Shown: piece by piece, positions 25,280 to 34,538 of the stretch | How the letters are laid out: each line of letters starts with the position of its first letter | Position numbering within the stretch: position 1 is the stretch's first letter | Source of the DNA: SAR116 cluster bacterium AG-313-A07 | GTDB lineage: Bacteria > Pseudomonadota > Alphaproteobacteria > Thalassobaculales > Thalassobaculaceae | Direction: 5' to 3' | NCBI GenBank assembly: GCA_003284265.1 | Contig: QBVV01000006.1 | Span: 1 to 64,000 of the forward strand | Length of the DNA: 64,000 nt | Notes under the pieces: model-generated | Database searches by the model: none | Told to the model about the DNA's origin: nothing | The model's input: only the letters and a program-made list of their open reading frames with translations | Position numbers and translations under genes: made by a program

Positions 25280-26485
25280 ATGTTCGCAACAGTGTCTAAA
25301 CAACTTGCCTCTAATGAAACTGTTTCTTTTGAGAAATGGTTTTCGGATATAAAATCGATCACTTCAAGTATAAAGGCTTCGCATCAAGATATTGATGAGC
25401 AACGCTGTTTGACAGAGACACTTTTGAATGAATTACATGAGGTCGGATTATTTCGATTATCGCTGCCACGGGAAATCAATGGGGGCGAATTAAGTCCCCA
25501 TCAACTTTCACAAGTGGCGGAGGTTCTTGCAAAAGCGGACGCTAGCGTTGGATGGTGCTTTGGTCAGGGTTCTGGGTGTGCAATGTCCGCTGCTTTTTTG
25601 GAACCTAAGACAGCAAAAAAAGTTTTTGGTCCCAAAGACTCGGTTTTAGCATGGGGGGCTGGGATAGCGGGAAAAGCCGTTAAGTGCGATGGTGGCTATA
25701 AAATTACGGGAACGTGGCAGTTCGCAAGTGGTAGTGGTCATGCGACGTGGCTAGGTGGTCATAGTTTTGTTTTTGACGCCAACGACGCACCTATTTTAAA
25801 AGCTAATGGCGCGCAGGCGGATCGCACTGCTTTGTTTCCAAAATCATCGGCCGCCCTGCACGATGATTGGCACGTTATTGGTTTAAAGGGCACGAGGAGC
25901 GAAAGCTATACTGTCAAAGAGCTTTTTGTGCCAGAAGAATTAACTTTGGATCGCGAGAACCAAGATGAGTGCCGAAGTAATGCGCCACTTTATATATTTC
26001 CAACGACTTTAGTGTATGCATCTTGTTTTTCCGGGGTTGCCTTGGGAATAGCTAGGGGAGCTGTTGATGATCTTATAGATATAGCAAGAACGAAAACCCA
26101 ACGATCGGCTAGATCTTCTATGAGAGAGAGCCCAGTTTTTCAAACTCAGATCGCGCAATTAGAAGCCCAGTTGGGGTCGGCACGAGCATACCAACAAAGT
26201 ATTCTTGAAAGGGTGTCAAAAACGGTATTTCAAACGCGTGAGTTGCAACCAAGCGATAGAGCAGAAATACGCCTAGCCACCACCTATGCTATCAACCAGG
26301 CGACAGAGGTGGTGCAGCAAGTCTATAAGCTAGCCGGATCTTCGGCCATTTTTGAAAATGCACCGTTTGAGAGGCGTTTCAGAGATATGCACGGAGTATC
26401 TCAACAAATGCAGGCGAGACATAGTCATTTTGAAACAGTTGGCCGGTATATGATGAACTTGGATAGCACAAGTGCCCATATGTAG
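25280..26485 (+). CDS. Acyl-CoA dehydrogenase-fold flavoprotein (monooxygenase-like)
   Basis: 401 residues from ATG 25280. The fold is that of acyl-CoA dehydrogenases and group D flavin monooxygenases (HsaA/HpaH type): PREINGGELSPHQL, DASVGWCFGQGSG, ITGTWQFASGSGHATW, LKGTRSESYTVKELFVP, and a C-terminal helical bundle with AGSSAIF. The SGxGHATW region and the overall pattern resemble the hydroxylases more than beta-oxidation enzymes. A true substrate and the need for a flavin reductase cannot be seen from the sequence. Confidence 0.8.
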   Translation: MFATVSKQLASNETVSFEKWFSDIKSITSSIKASHQDIDEQRCLTETLLNELHEVGLFRLSLPREINGGELSPHQLSQVAEVLAKADASVGWCFGQGSGCAMSAAFLEPKTAKKVFGPKDSVLAWGAGIAGKAVKCDGGYKITGTWQFASGSGHATWLGGHSFVFDANDAPILKANGAQADRTALFPKSSAALHDDWHVIGLKGTRSESYTVKELFVPEELTLDRENQDECRSNAPLYIFPTTLVYASCFSGVALGIARGAVDDLIDIARTKTQRSARSSMRESPVFQTQIAQLEAQLGSARAYQQSILERVSKTVFQTRELQPSDRAEIRLATTYAINQATEVVQQVYKLAGSSAIFENAPFERRFRDMHGVSQQMQARHSHFETVGRYMMNLDSTSAHM

Positions 26486-26599
26486 GCCTAAGGATAAAAA
26501 TATAAGCCAACTTAGAATGGTTATTTAAATTTTTATTCGCATCACTGCATCATAACGTCGTAGTATCTATCCACTTTAAAACTAAACATGGAGCAATAG

Positions 26600-26914
26600 A
26601 TGTCTATGGTGCACGTACTGGCAGTAATTACTGCTAAACCAGGTAAGAGAGCGGAAGTCTTAGCTAATTTTAATGCGAATGTGCCCGCAGTGCACGCTGA
26701 GGAGGGATGTGTAGAGTATGGTGCTGTAATTGATTGTGCTGATGCCTCTTCGTTCGCCTCTGCTTATGGCCCCGATACATTCGTGGTGGTGGAAAAATGG
26801 GAAAGTTTAGATCACTTAAAGGCTCATGCTGCAGCGCCTCATATGAAAGCTTATGCGGAAAAGAATAAAGATCTATTAGCAGATCGTAAAGTACACGTTA
26901 TGTCATCCGCATAA
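26600..26914 (+). CDS. Antibiotic biosynthesis monooxygenase (ABM) domain protein
   Basis: 104 residues, one ferredoxin-like dimeric alpha/beta barrel of the ABM/YgiN type (HVLAVITAKPGKRAEVLANF, EEGCVEYGAVID, FVVVEKWESLDHLKAHAAAPHMKAY). Members oxidise quinols or polyketides without cofactor, or simply bind small ligands. The gene stands between the flavoprotein gene upstream and a convergent hydrolase. Confidence 0.88.
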   Translation: MSMVHVLAVITAKPGKRAEVLANFNANVPAVHAEEGCVEYGAVIDCADASSFASAYGPDTFVVVEKWESLDHLKAHAAAPHMKAYAEKNKDLLADRKVHVMSSA

Positions 26915-27001
26915 AACAAGTTAGGTTGACCTTGAGCGCTTGTTAATCAAAGAATAACTTTTTACTTTTTGATTAGTCTCGCTCATGGTGAACTCTTCTG
27001 C

Positions 27002-27847
27002 TTACGCGCCTCGTATTTCTTCTAAAACGGGGTAAATAAATTTTTTGAAAAGTTCTGGATTCTCTGACATCGGAAAATGGCCCATTCCTTCCATTATCGT
27101 GGTCTTTGCCCCTGTTATCCGCTCTGCAGTATCGATGGTACGTTCAGGGGTGCAAGAGGAGTCATACTCTCCTGATAGCAAATAGACAGGGCAATTTTTT
27201 GTATTAATCCTCGGTGATCGGTCGTCAAAGTCCCCATCGTGCCAATAAAAGTAAAGATCACCTTTGAATATGCCAGGACCCCCCTGCATATAATGCCACA
27301 GTGTTTCCCAACGGTATTCGTCTGGGCTTTGCGGGGCAATCTGGGCAGATACAAATGCTGCACAGACTTCGCCACCATGAACATCTGGTCTGTGCAGCCA
27401 GCTGAGATCATAATAAGGCTCCAGCTTATCGGCACCTTCCAGGGCGATTACACATCGAAAATATTCTGCTTGTTCAAGAGCAAGATGCAATGTCAGTCTT
27501 CCACCCATGGAGCACCCCATTATTACTGGGTTTACCAAATCGTAGGCATTACAAAATGTCATCACCGTTTCTTTATACAGCTCAGTTGTAAGTCGGTATT
27601 CATTATCTCTAAACCCCGGCGGAGGATTTGATTTTCCATGCCAAGGCATATCAAACGCGATCACACGGAAATTCTTGGTGATAGTCTCATCGCATAGCAA
27701 GTGGCGATATTGTCGCGCGTCAGAGCCAGCCGTATGGAGACAAACCAATGGGATACCATCTCCTGCTTCTTCAACGTAAATTCGGCATGGTTGGCCATCC
27801 ACATAGATAGTGAAGTAACGACCAACAATTGGTTCGAAATTCGGCAT
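27002..27847 (-). CDS. Alpha/beta hydrolase (meta-cleavage-product hydrolase-like)
   Basis: 281 residues. Alpha/beta hydrolase marks are PLVCLHTAGSDARQYR (oxyanion side), Ser113 in GCSMGG, an Asp in LSGEYDSSCTPE and the catalytic His in GMGHFPMSENPE. The pattern is like C-C bond hydrolases and haloperoxidase-type esterases. It lies 2 bases downstream of the SCP2-like gene and 24 more from the flavoprotein gene, forming a three-gene minus-strand unit (28240-29733, then 27850-28215, then this). This suggests a shared small-molecule pathway. Confidence 0.84.
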   Translation of the reverse strand: MPNFEPIVGRYFTIYVDGQPCRIYVEEAGDGIPLVCLHTAGSDARQYRHLLCDETITKNFRVIAFDMPWHGKSNPPPGFRDNEYRLTTELYKETVMTFCNAYDLVNPVIMGCSMGGRLTLHLALEQAEYFRCVIALEGADKLEPYYDLSWLHRPDVHGGEVCAAFVSAQIAPQSPDEYRWETLWHYMQGGPGIFKGDLYFYWHDGDFDDRSPRINTKNCPVYLLSGEYDSSCTPERTIDTAERITGAKTTIMEGMGHFPMSENPELFKKFIYPVLEEIRGA

Positions 27848-27849
27848 AA

Positions 27850-28215
27850 TTAATCCTTACCGTCTCTGAGACTCGCTATTAAGTCCTTAAAAAACTGGAG
27901 GTTTTGAATGAGAGGTAAAAGGTCCCCGTCCAATCTTATTAACTGTTTTGGCAACATGCTCCAAATATCATGAAAGTCGCGCTTGGGAATACAGCGCCAA
28001 TGCTCTTTCCAAGTAGATTTTGCCGCACGGATTGCAAATATTCCTGATTCGGTTGCTAAATTCCGCTTTTGAATTTGAATAATCTTTCCATTCTTTATAC
28101 TGATAAGATAATCATCATTATCAACACCAAAGGTAAAGCTTAGATTGACCCATTTGCCTCTTTCCGTAAGGGACTTGTTTCCGTTGACTCGATCTTTTAA
28201 TTTATTCAAAACCAT
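27850..28215 (-). CDS. Small protein, possibly SCP2-like
   Basis: 121 residues. A beta-strand pattern (WVNLSFTFGVDNDDYLISIKNGKI) followed by FAIRAAKSTWKEHW and LLPLIQNLQFFKDLI resembles the sterol carrier protein 2 fold, which binds lipids or fatty acyl groups. Similarity is weak and based on pattern only. It lies between a flavoprotein dehydrogenase gene and a hydrolase gene in the same direction, so a ligand-carrying role in that pathway is possible. Confidence 0.55.
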   Translation of the reverse strand: MVLNKLKDRVNGNKSLTERGKWVNLSFTFGVDNDDYLISIKNGKIIQIQKRNLATESGIFAIRAAKSTWKEHWRCIPKRDFHDIWSMLPKQLIRLDGDLLPLIQNLQFFKDLIASLRDGKD

Positions 28216-28239
28216 GGAGTAAAACTCTTATCCGCAGAC

Positions 28240-29733
28240 TCAGGTTGAAGAATTGCTTATGGCATGTCCGGCTGCGTTTTCACCGGCGATTTTTCCATAG
28301 ACCGCGCCAGCCATCAATCCGCTCCCGCCTGGATAATTCTCATAAAATAATCCCCCGACCAGTTCGCCTGCTGCAAATAGGCCCGGTATTGATCTATCAC
28401 TACTATCCTGCACTGTGCCTTTCTCATCAATCTTGAGACCGCCAAAGGTGAATGTTACTCCAGTGGTTGTCACATAGGCTTCAAAGGGCCCTTCATTTAT
28501 GGGTAGTGCCCAATTCGTCTTATTTGGTGAAAGGCCCTCTGTGGTCACGCCATCTAAGATTGATGGATTGAAATTGCCTGGAACGCAGGCAGCATTGAAT
28601 TCATTGACCGTTTCTTTTAGTGCAGTTTCACTTATCTCCAGTTCGCGCGCTAGACCCTCTATGCTATCTGAGACCACTTTTGTCACCTGTCGGATACGAT
28701 ATTCGTCGCGTAACAACGGAATTGTTTTTTGATCGAATATTTGTATTGCGGTCCTATTGGGTTGGTTCATAATCTCTCGTCCAAATCTTACATAGGTATG
28801 GTTACGAAGGTCTTCTCCTTCATCCACGAAGCGTTTCCCGTCGGTATTGACCATTATACCCCACGGATAAGAATGTTTTTGAAAATTATCTAAAACCTCA
28901 TAGTCGCCATACTCTGGAGATGAAATATCCCAACCAACTGAATGGCATCCTGACCAGTTCCCGTAGGCACGGGCCCCAATATCTATCGCCATTTTAATTC
29001 CATCTCCCATGTTGTGTCGAGTTCCTCGGACTCTAGCTAAATCCCAGCCTGGGCCCAAATAACGAGCACGCATTTCCGGGTTTGACTCAAATCCGCCGCA
29101 TGCAAGAACTATTGCGCGCGCACTTATTCTCTCGTAACCATCCGGACCACTGATTTCCAGTCCAGTTATTCGGCGATCGTTATCCTGAATTAATCGAGTT
29201 GCAGCTGTATTGTATCTAATTTCACAACCAAGTTGGCGAACTCTTTGCAGCTCCGCTTCCACGAGACCAGCCCCACCGCCAACAGCTTCTATATTAACGC
29301 CGCCATAAAAATGATGCTTCCCGTCAACCAGAAACGATTGGCGTCCAAACATTGGTATGAAACGAATACCATGTTGCCTCAGCCAGACCATCGTAGGACG
29401 CGAATTATCAATTAATCGCCAAGCCATATCTTCATTTGCTTGATGCCGGGTGACTTTCATAAGTGTATCATAGAAAACGTTGCGGTCATGATTTGGGAGG
29501 ACGATTTGTCGTTGCTCAGCTTCTGAAAGGTCTGTTAAAACATCCGTTGCTACATCGTCTATGTTATCATAACAGAACCGGAACCCACCGGCGGTGAAGT
29601 AGGAATTTCCGCCCTTCTCATGTTCGGGAGCTTTTTCAAGTATTAAAACTGTCGCTCCATTTTCGCGAGCTGCAAGGGCTGCTGTAAGGGCCGCGTTTCC
29701 GGCACCAACAATAACGACATCAAAAGAGGACAT
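28240..29733 (-). CDS. FAD-dependent dehydrogenase, fumarate reductase/TcuA-like
   Basis: 497 residues. The N-terminal FAD-binding fold is clear ([32 protein letters not shown], residues 4-33) and the C-terminal FAD segment GLFAAGELVGGLFYENYPGGSGLMAGAVYG is present. The architecture is that of the fumarate reductase/succinate dehydrogenase flavoprotein family, in the branch that includes tricarballylate dehydrogenase TcuA and 3-ketosteroid dehydrogenases. The substrate is not decidable from sequence. It is first in a unit with the SCP2-like protein and the hydrolase. Confidence 0.85.
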   Translation of the reverse strand: MSSFDVVIVGAGNAALTAALAARENGATVLILEKAPEHEKGGNSYFTAGGFRFCYDNIDDVATDVLTDLSEAEQRQIVLPNHDRNVFYDTLMKVTRHQANEDMAWRLIDNSRPTMVWLRQHGIRFIPMFGRQSFLVDGKHHFYGGVNIEAVGGGAGLVEAELQRVRQLGCEIRYNTAATRLIQDNDRRITGLEISGPDGYERISARAIVLACGGFESNPEMRARYLGPGWDLARVRGTRHNMGDGIKMAIDIGARAYGNWSGCHSVGWDISSPEYGDYEVLDNFQKHSYPWGIMVNTDGKRFVDEGEDLRNHTYVRFGREIMNQPNRTAIQIFDQKTIPLLRDEYRIRQVTKVVSDSIEGLARELEISETALKETVNEFNAACVPGNFNPSILDGVTTEGLSPNKTNWALPINEGPFEAYVTTTGVTFTFGGLKIDEKGTVQDSSDRSIPGLFAAGELVGGLFYENYPGGSGLMAGAVYGKIAGENAAGHAISNSST

Positions 29734-29803
29734 TTATTGCTACCTTTCTTAAAGGACATGAAAAGTTATAGAACAATAACGCCCTTATATAACAGCATTT
29801 TCC

Positions 29804-29825
29804 GGAGCCATGCACTATAGGCTCC
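29804..29825. repeat. Hairpin between cysK and the flavoprotein gene
   Basis: GGAGCC (29804-29809) and GGCTCC (29820-29825) form a 6-bp stem with a 10-base loop. A TCCGGA copy overlaps its left side and another lies at 29832-29837. There is no T-run, so it is a weak terminator candidate or a regulatory structure. Confidence 0.4.
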
Positions 29826-29886
29826 AAATTATCCGGATAAGAAATACCAGGAGGATTGATTTGTTTATTACTCAATCAAATCTTAA

Positions 29887-30972
29887 TTACGTGGTGGACA
29901 TTTGATAGCCTGGAGTTGACTTTGAAAGACCAATTTCTTCTGGAGACATGTCTTCTTCGATTCCCTCAAATAATGGAGATGAAAGATAGCGTTCGCCGGT
30001 GTCAGGTAACATGCAGAGAATCGTCGCACCTGGCGGGGCTGTTTCTGCTACTTGAATCGCGACAGCGAAAGAAGAGCCTCCCGATATTCCTGTGAATATA
30101 CCTTCTGACTGTGCAAGTTTTTTTGACCATTCTATCCCCTTTTCACCCGAAACCGGTATCAAATCATCGTAGAAATTATTATCTATCGTCTCCTGAAGCA
30201 CCAGTGGTATGAAATCTGGGGTCCATCCCTGTATCAAATGAGGTGACCATGCTGGGTGACTGTGTAGAGGCATTCCCTGATCGTTTCTGTCTTGTGTGCT
30301 GCCACTTCCAATGATCTCTGCTCCTACTGGCTCTGTCAAAATTATTTTTGTATTGGGTTTTTGGGTTCGTAATATGCGCGCTACTCCGGTGATAGTGCCT
30401 CCTGTTCCATACCCGCTGACGAAATAATCAAGAGTACTATTCTTGAAGTCAGATAGAATTTCCTGAGCGGTAGTGTTTTCATGAATTTTTGCGTTATCAG
30501 GTGTCTCAAATTGGCTTGCTAAAAACCAGCCGTTAGCGTCGGCCAATTCCTTGGCTTTATTATACATGCCAAAGCCTTTTTCAGCTCGCGGGGTTAATAC
30601 AACCTTGGCACCGAGGAACCGCATTAATTTTCTGCGTTCAATGGAAAAACTATCAGCCATTGTTACAACCAAAGGATATCCTTTGGCCGCACAAACCATG
30701 GCGAGGCCAATACCAGTATTACCGCTTGTCGCCTCAACAACAGTTTGTCCAGGTTTCAGCGCTCCACGTAATTCGGCTTCCTCAATGATACTGATTGCTA
30801 AGCGATCTTTAACGGATCCAGCGGGATTAAAAAACTCTGCCTTGACGTAAAGATTAATACCATCGGGCGCTAACCGGTTGATCCTTATACATGGAGTGTT
30901 CCCTATTGTATCAACTACCGAACTATAAAGAGTTTTCCGACCCTTTGTTTTTCTGCAACTTTCTTGGCTCAT
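29887..30972 (-). CDS. cysK: Cysteine synthase
   Basis: 361 residues. A PLP enzyme of the O-acetylserine sulfhydrylase family that makes cysteine from O-acetylserine and sulfide. The PLP lysine is K55 in NPAGSVKDR, the substrate loop is TSGNTG near residue 86, and the phosphate-binding loop is GTGGTITG. The C-terminus extends about 45 residues beyond the usual end (TGERYLSSPLFEGIEEDMSPEE). Together with the rhodanese it suggests sulfur metabolism in this block, but it may be a biosynthetic enzyme unrelated to its neighbours. Confidence 0.93.
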   Translation of the reverse strand: MSQESCRKTKGRKTLYSSVVDTIGNTPCIRINRLAPDGINLYVKAEFFNPAGSVKDRLAISIIEEAELRGALKPGQTVVEATSGNTGIGLAMVCAAKGYPLVVTMADSFSIERRKLMRFLGAKVVLTPRAEKGFGMYNKAKELADANGWFLASQFETPDNAKIHENTTAQEILSDFKNSTLDYFVSGYGTGGTITGVARILRTQKPNTKIILTEPVGAEIIGSGSTQDRNDQGMPLHSHPAWSPHLIQGWTPDFIPLVLQETIDNNFYDDLIPVSGEKGIEWSKKLAQSEGIFTGISGGSSFAVAIQVAETAPPGATILCMLPDTGERYLSSPLFEGIEEDMSPEEIGLSKSTPGYQMSTT

Positions 30973-31115
30973 TTTAATCTCCTCTCAAGCATTAGTAGAG
31001 TATTAAAGTCGAGCGCAGGAAAAAACTAAATATTTTTTTAGTAGATTTCTACGATAAGACTGGTGATAGTTTGGCGACAATTATTTTTTCTTGATTAGTT
31101 AAAAAGGAAGAAAAC

Positions 31116-31421
31116 ATGACTGCCGTTCTTATTGTTCGCGCTATAGTTGATCCCAATAGAAGAGGTGATTTTGATATTTGGTATCAAAATGAACATTTGC
31201 CCGATGCCCATAAAGCTTTTAGTCCCCTAGCGGCAAAACGCGGCTGGTGCAAAGACGACCCGAACACGCATATAGCTGTCTATGAATTTTCAAATCTAGC
31301 TGAGGCTACCGAAGCCACCGAGTCACAGGCTATTAAGAATCTTATAGCCGAGTTTGATAAACATTGGAACGGCTTTGTAACTCGAACCCGTGAAGTAGTA
31401 GAATTTAAGCACTCAATATAG
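31116..31421 (+). CDS. Small protein, probable dimeric alpha/beta-barrel
   Basis: 101 residues with AAGGAAG before the ATG. TAVLIVRAIVDPNRRGDFDIWYQNEHLPDAHKAF is the start typical of dimeric alpha/beta-barrel proteins (EthD-like), where the WY..EHLP motif recurs, and an EFSN..EATEATES segment follows. Function unknown; such proteins often bind or degrade small hydrophobic molecules, consistent with the catabolic-looking neighbourhood. Confidence 0.65.
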   Translation: MTAVLIVRAIVDPNRRGDFDIWYQNEHLPDAHKAFSPLAAKRGWCKDDPNTHIAVYEFSNLAEATEATESQAIKNLIAEFDKHWNGFVTRTREVVEFKHSI

Positions 31422-31435
31422 TTTCATAACAAAGA

Positions 31436-31450
31436 TGCTTTTCTAAAGCA
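31436..31450 (-). terminator. Possible weak terminator after tRNA-Gly
   Basis: TGCTTT and AAAGCA form a 6-bp stem with a 3-base loop, 24 bases past the tRNA 3' end, followed on the minus strand by TCTTTGTT. The T-run is poor. It also sits just after the small gene ending at 31421. Confidence 0.3.
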
Positions 31451-31473
31451 CGGTCCGGTCGTAGGTGGAGAAG

Positions 31474-31548
31474 TGGAGCGGGCGATGAGATTCGAACTCA
31501 CGACATTCTCGTTGGCAACGAGATGCTCTACCACTGAGCTACGCCCGC
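31474..31548 (-). tRNA. tRNA-Gly (GCC)
   Basis: A complete cloverleaf on the minus strand: acceptor GCGGGCG/CGCCCGC, D arm GCTCAGTGGTAGAGC, anticodon stem CTCGT/ACGAG with loop TTGCCAA giving anticodon GCC, T arm GAGTTCGAATCTC, discriminator T and encoded CCA at 31474-31476. Confidence 0.97.
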
Positions 31549-31727
31549 GCTTTTTAGGTACTATAAAAAACACAGTAAGACGCGGATAATACTCACTGGG
31601 TAGAAGTTTGCAAGACTTCCATATGAATTTAAATTTTCTATTGAGAATATTATTATTCTTTCTTCTTTTTCAGAAGGTTGCCAAATTATACGATTCCGGG
31701 GTTTTAAAATAAAATGGAAAAAGAAAT

Positions 31728-32258
31728 ATGAGTGAAAATGATAATGGAAACACTTTGGGGAATAAGGTCCCATCATCAACAGATGATGTTTTAAAGCGGT
31801 TAGAGAAATTGGGAATAGCCGCTACCACCTACGACCATCCTCCTTTATTTACAGTGGAGGATTCTAAGTCTCTCCGTGGACCTATACCAGGAGATCATCT
31901 TAAAAACCTTTTTTTGCGCGGTAAAAAAAGTCAGATGTGGTTGATTGTTTGCCGAGAAGATCTCGTGGTCAATTTAAAAGAGATTGGCTCGAGGCTAGGA
32001 GGGCAGCGACTTTCGTTTGGTAGCCCCGAACGTCTATTTAAATATTTGGGTGTAATTCCAGGGGCGGTTTCACCATTTGCATTAATAAATGATGTTAATC
32101 GGGATGTTGATGTAATTCTGGATAAGGGTATGATGTCATCCTCTCTTTTAAATTTCCATCCAATAACAAATGAAAAAACGACATCTATAAGTCCAGATGA
32201 CCTTCTGAAATACATCGGATCATGTGGACATCAGCCAAAAATAATTGATTTAGAGTAA
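31728..32258 (+). CDS. YbaK/ProXp-type prolyl-tRNA editing domain protein
   Basis: 176 residues of the YbaK/prolyl-tRNA-deacylase superfamily, which hydrolyses mischarged aminoacyl-tRNA (ProXp-ala type, removing Ala from tRNA-Pro). Seen are the conserved GDHLKNLFLRGKK segment with the Lys, the LGVIPGAVSPFALIND loop, and LNFHPITNEKTTSIS, where the His and Thr lie in the substrate pocket. The first 20 residues are low-complexity. This gene lies next to tRNA-Gly but has no obvious link to it. Confidence 0.88.
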   Translation: MSENDNGNTLGNKVPSSTDDVLKRLEKLGIAATTYDHPPLFTVEDSKSLRGPIPGDHLKNLFLRGKKSQMWLIVCREDLVVNLKEIGSRLGGQRLSFGSPERLFKYLGVIPGAVSPFALINDVNRDVDVILDKGMMSSSLLNFHPITNEKTTSISPDDLLKYIGSCGHQPKIIDLE

Positions 32259-32329
32259 ACTTGTGGGGATGGGTTGTCCTTAAGATTATAACGACCATAT
32301 ACTAGTGGTCTACTCGGGGAGGAATTAAA

Positions 32330-33250
32330 ATGGAACCGGCAAATAACGGTATTACTAGAAGCGATGGCAACTCTGTTGAAAATGCTGTTAAAGACGCGAC
32401 AACATCAACATTTATGGCAGATGTTGTCGAGGCATCAACTACTGTGCCTGTTATCGTTGATTTTTGGGCTCCATGGTGCGGACCTTGCAAACAGCTTGGC
32501 CCTATTTTAGAAAAAGTAGTGAGAGAATCGAATGGGCTGGTAAAACTCGTCAAAATAGATATAGACCAAAACCCTGAAATAGCGCAGCAGATGAGGGTGC
32601 AGTCAATCCCTGCGGTCTTTGCATTTAAGGGGGGGCAGCCGGTAGATGGATTTGCGGGCGCTCTGCCCGAAAGCAAGATACGCGAGTTTGTAAAAAAATT
32701 AACAGATGGTGAGGCGGGAGATTCTCCAATTGCCGAAGCTCTAGATGCAGCTGAAGCTATGTTGGAGCAAGGAGAGTTTCAGGAGGCCAGCGCTTTATTT
32801 AGTCAAATTCTTCAACATGATGCCACAAGCACACGAGCTATAGCTGGGCTTTGTAAGGCCCTCATTGCTTCGGGGGAGAGTGAAAAAGCGAAAGAATTAT
32901 TGGGTGATTTATCGGAAGACCAGAAAAAAACTTCCGAGATTCAGGCAGTTGTTGCACAAATGGAACTGGCTCAGGCTAGTTCAGAGGTGGGAGACTTGGG
33001 TGACCTTCGTGCCTCAGTGGAAAAAGACCCAAAAAACCCCGAAAACCACTTTAATTTAGCCATGGCTTTATATGGTAGCAGTGATAATGAGGGGGCGGTG
33101 AACCATCTCCTAGAAAGCATAAGAATCAACAGGGCATGGAATGAGGAAGCTGCGAGAAAACAGCTAATTAAATTATTTGGTATATTTGGACCAACGGACC
33201 CTTTGACATCAGATGCTAGAAAACGCCTATCATCAATCTTATTTTCATAG
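32330..33250 (+). CDS. Thioredoxin-domain protein with TPR tail (CnoX-like)
   Basis: 306 residues. An N-terminal thioredoxin fold with the redox motif WCGPC (Cys50, Cys53) is followed by a C-terminal region of tetratricopeptide-like helices (about residues 135-280). This layout is that of CnoX/YbbN, a holdase-thioredoxin that protects proteins from oxidation and hands them to GroEL or DnaK. In CnoX of some bacteria the second Cys is absent; here both are present, so reductase activity is possible. It heads a row of three short plus-strand genes. Confidence 0.86.
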   Translation: MEPANNGITRSDGNSVENAVKDATTSTFMADVVEASTTVPVIVDFWAPWCGPCKQLGPILEKVVRESNGLVKLVKIDIDQNPEIAQQMRVQSIPAVFAFKGGQPVDGFAGALPESKIREFVKKLTDGEAGDSPIAEALDAAEAMLEQGEFQEASALFSQILQHDATSTRAIAGLCKALIASGESEKAKELLGDLSEDQKKTSEIQAVVAQMELAQASSEVGDLGDLRASVEKDPKNPENHFNLAMALYGSSDNEGAVNHLLESIRINRAWNEEAARKQLIKLFGIFGPTDPLTSDARKRLSSILFS

Positions 33251-33292
33251 CACTTTTGATACCCGACTGCGTAATTATAGGGAGAACACTTT

Positions 33293-33958
33293 TTGACCGG
33301 GTCAGGATTTTCTACAGAGTTCCATAATCTACCTGCATCGCTGCCCGTCTTTCCTTTGGGTGGGGTTTTGTTGTTGCCTTATGGTAGACTTCCATTGAAT
33401 ATTTTTGAACAACGTTATTTAGCCATGACTGATGATGCGCTTAGATCGGAGCGGCTAATAGGTATTATTCAACCAACCAGTGAAGTCGAAGGCCAACAGA
33501 AATTTCCCCCACTTTACAAAACTGGTTGCGCTGGTAGAATAACGGCGTTTTCGGAAACAGATGATGGTCGTTATCTTGTTACATTACTCGGTATTTGTCG
33601 GTTTGACGTTGAACACGAGGTTGATTCGACAAGGGGATATAGACGTGTAGTGCCGAACTGGGAGCCATTTCGTTCCGATGTCGTAAAACGTGATAAGTTT
33701 GATATAGATAAAGAACGTTTGCTGGTTGCCCTTAGAGGCTATTTCGAAAAAAAGACTATTGATGCAGACTGGGATGCGATAAATCGCATGAATAATGTCC
33801 AGCTAATAACCACTTTAGCTATGATCTGTCCGTTCAATGCAACCGAACAACAAGCGCTTCTCGTTGCAGAAAAAATCGAAGATAGGGCCTCTACAATGAT
33901 TTCATTGTTGGAGATGGCTAGCCATGAGGGAGATGGAATAAAAGATGTCAAGCATTGA
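33293..33958 (+). CDS. LON substrate-binding domain protein
   Basis: 221 residues made of the N-terminal (LAN) domain of Lon protease without the ATPase or protease parts: [29 protein letters not shown], then RLIGIIQP and GCAGRITAF. Such stand-alone proteins are common in alphaproteobacteria; their role is unknown, possibly in substrate recognition. The start is TTG 33293 with GGGAGA 8 bases upstream. Its 3' end overlaps the Trm112 gene by 14 bases. Confidence 0.88.
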   Translation: MTGSGFSTEFHNLPASLPVFPLGGVLLLPYGRLPLNIFEQRYLAMTDDALRSERLIGIIQPTSEVEGQQKFPPLYKTGCAGRITAFSETDDGRYLVTLLGICRFDVEHEVDSTRGYRRVVPNWEPFRSDVVKRDKFDIDKERLLVALRGYFEKKTIDADWDAINRMNNVQLITTLAMICPFNATEQQALLVAEKIEDRASTMISLLEMASHEGDGIKDVKH

Positions 33959-34145
33959 CAAGGGTGAACGCACAATAGATCCAAAATTGCTGGAAATCCT
34001 CGTGTGTCCGCTTACAAAAACGCCACTTATATACAATAGGGAAACACAGGAGCTTGTTAGTGAGCAGGCGTCTTTGGCTTATCCTATAAGACATGGGGTG
34101 CCGATAATGTTAGTTGATGAGGCTCGCAATATAAATTCGGATTAA
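33945..34145 (+). CDS. Trm112-family zinc-ribbon-like small protein
   Basis: 66 residues of the Trm112/YcaR type: [37 protein letters not shown]. In eukaryotes Trm112 activates methyltransferases; in bacteria the role is less clear. Only one Cys of the usual pair-wise sites remains, so zinc binding is doubtful here. It overlaps the LON-domain gene, so translation is coupled. Confidence 0.88.
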   Translation: MSSIDKGERTIDPKLLEILVCPLTKTPLIYNRETQELVSEQASLAYPIRHGVPIMLVDEARNINSD

Positions 34146-34164
34146 ATGTTGCTAGGGAATTAAG

Positions 34165-34536
34165 ATGACTCGTTTTGCAGCAAAAGCCTGGCCGTTGGAA
34201 ATTAGGGTCATGTCAAAAGAAAAAATATTGGAAGTAGATTTTGATGATGGCGCGTCGTTTGCGATAGCTGCCGAACTATTGAGAGTTGAAAGTCCTTCGG
34301 CAGAGATACAAGGACACGGATCAGGGCAAAAAGTAACGCCTGCAGGCCGAAGACATGTTAACATATTGAATGTTGAGCCCGTTGGTAACTATGCTATCAA
34401 AATCAGTTTTGACGATCTCCATGATACCGGCATATTCTCATGGGAATATTTATATGATTTAGGTGCTAATCAAGAAGATCTTCTGGACAGCTATATAGCG
34501 CGACTGGACGAGCTAGGCCTCAGTCGGGAACCATGA
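34165..34536 (+). CDS. DUF971 domain protein (gamma-butyrobetaine hydroxylase-like N-terminal)
   Basis: 123 residues. The DUF971 fold, found at the N-terminus of gamma-butyrobetaine hydroxylases, is visible as WPLEIRVMSKEKILEVDFDDG, then ELLRVESPSAEIQGHG and NVEPVGNYAIKISFDDLHDTGIFSWEYLYDLG. It occurs alone in many proteobacteria and may help Fe-S or apoenzyme maturation, but that is not established. Its stop codon faces the convergent ubiH-type gene with 2 bases between. Confidence 0.9.
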   Translation: MTRFAAKAWPLEIRVMSKEKILEVDFDDGASFAIAAELLRVESPSAEIQGHGSGQKVTPAGRRHVNILNVEPVGNYAIKISFDDLHDTGIFSWEYLYDLGANQEDLLDSYIARLDELGLSREP

Positions 34537-34538
34537 GT

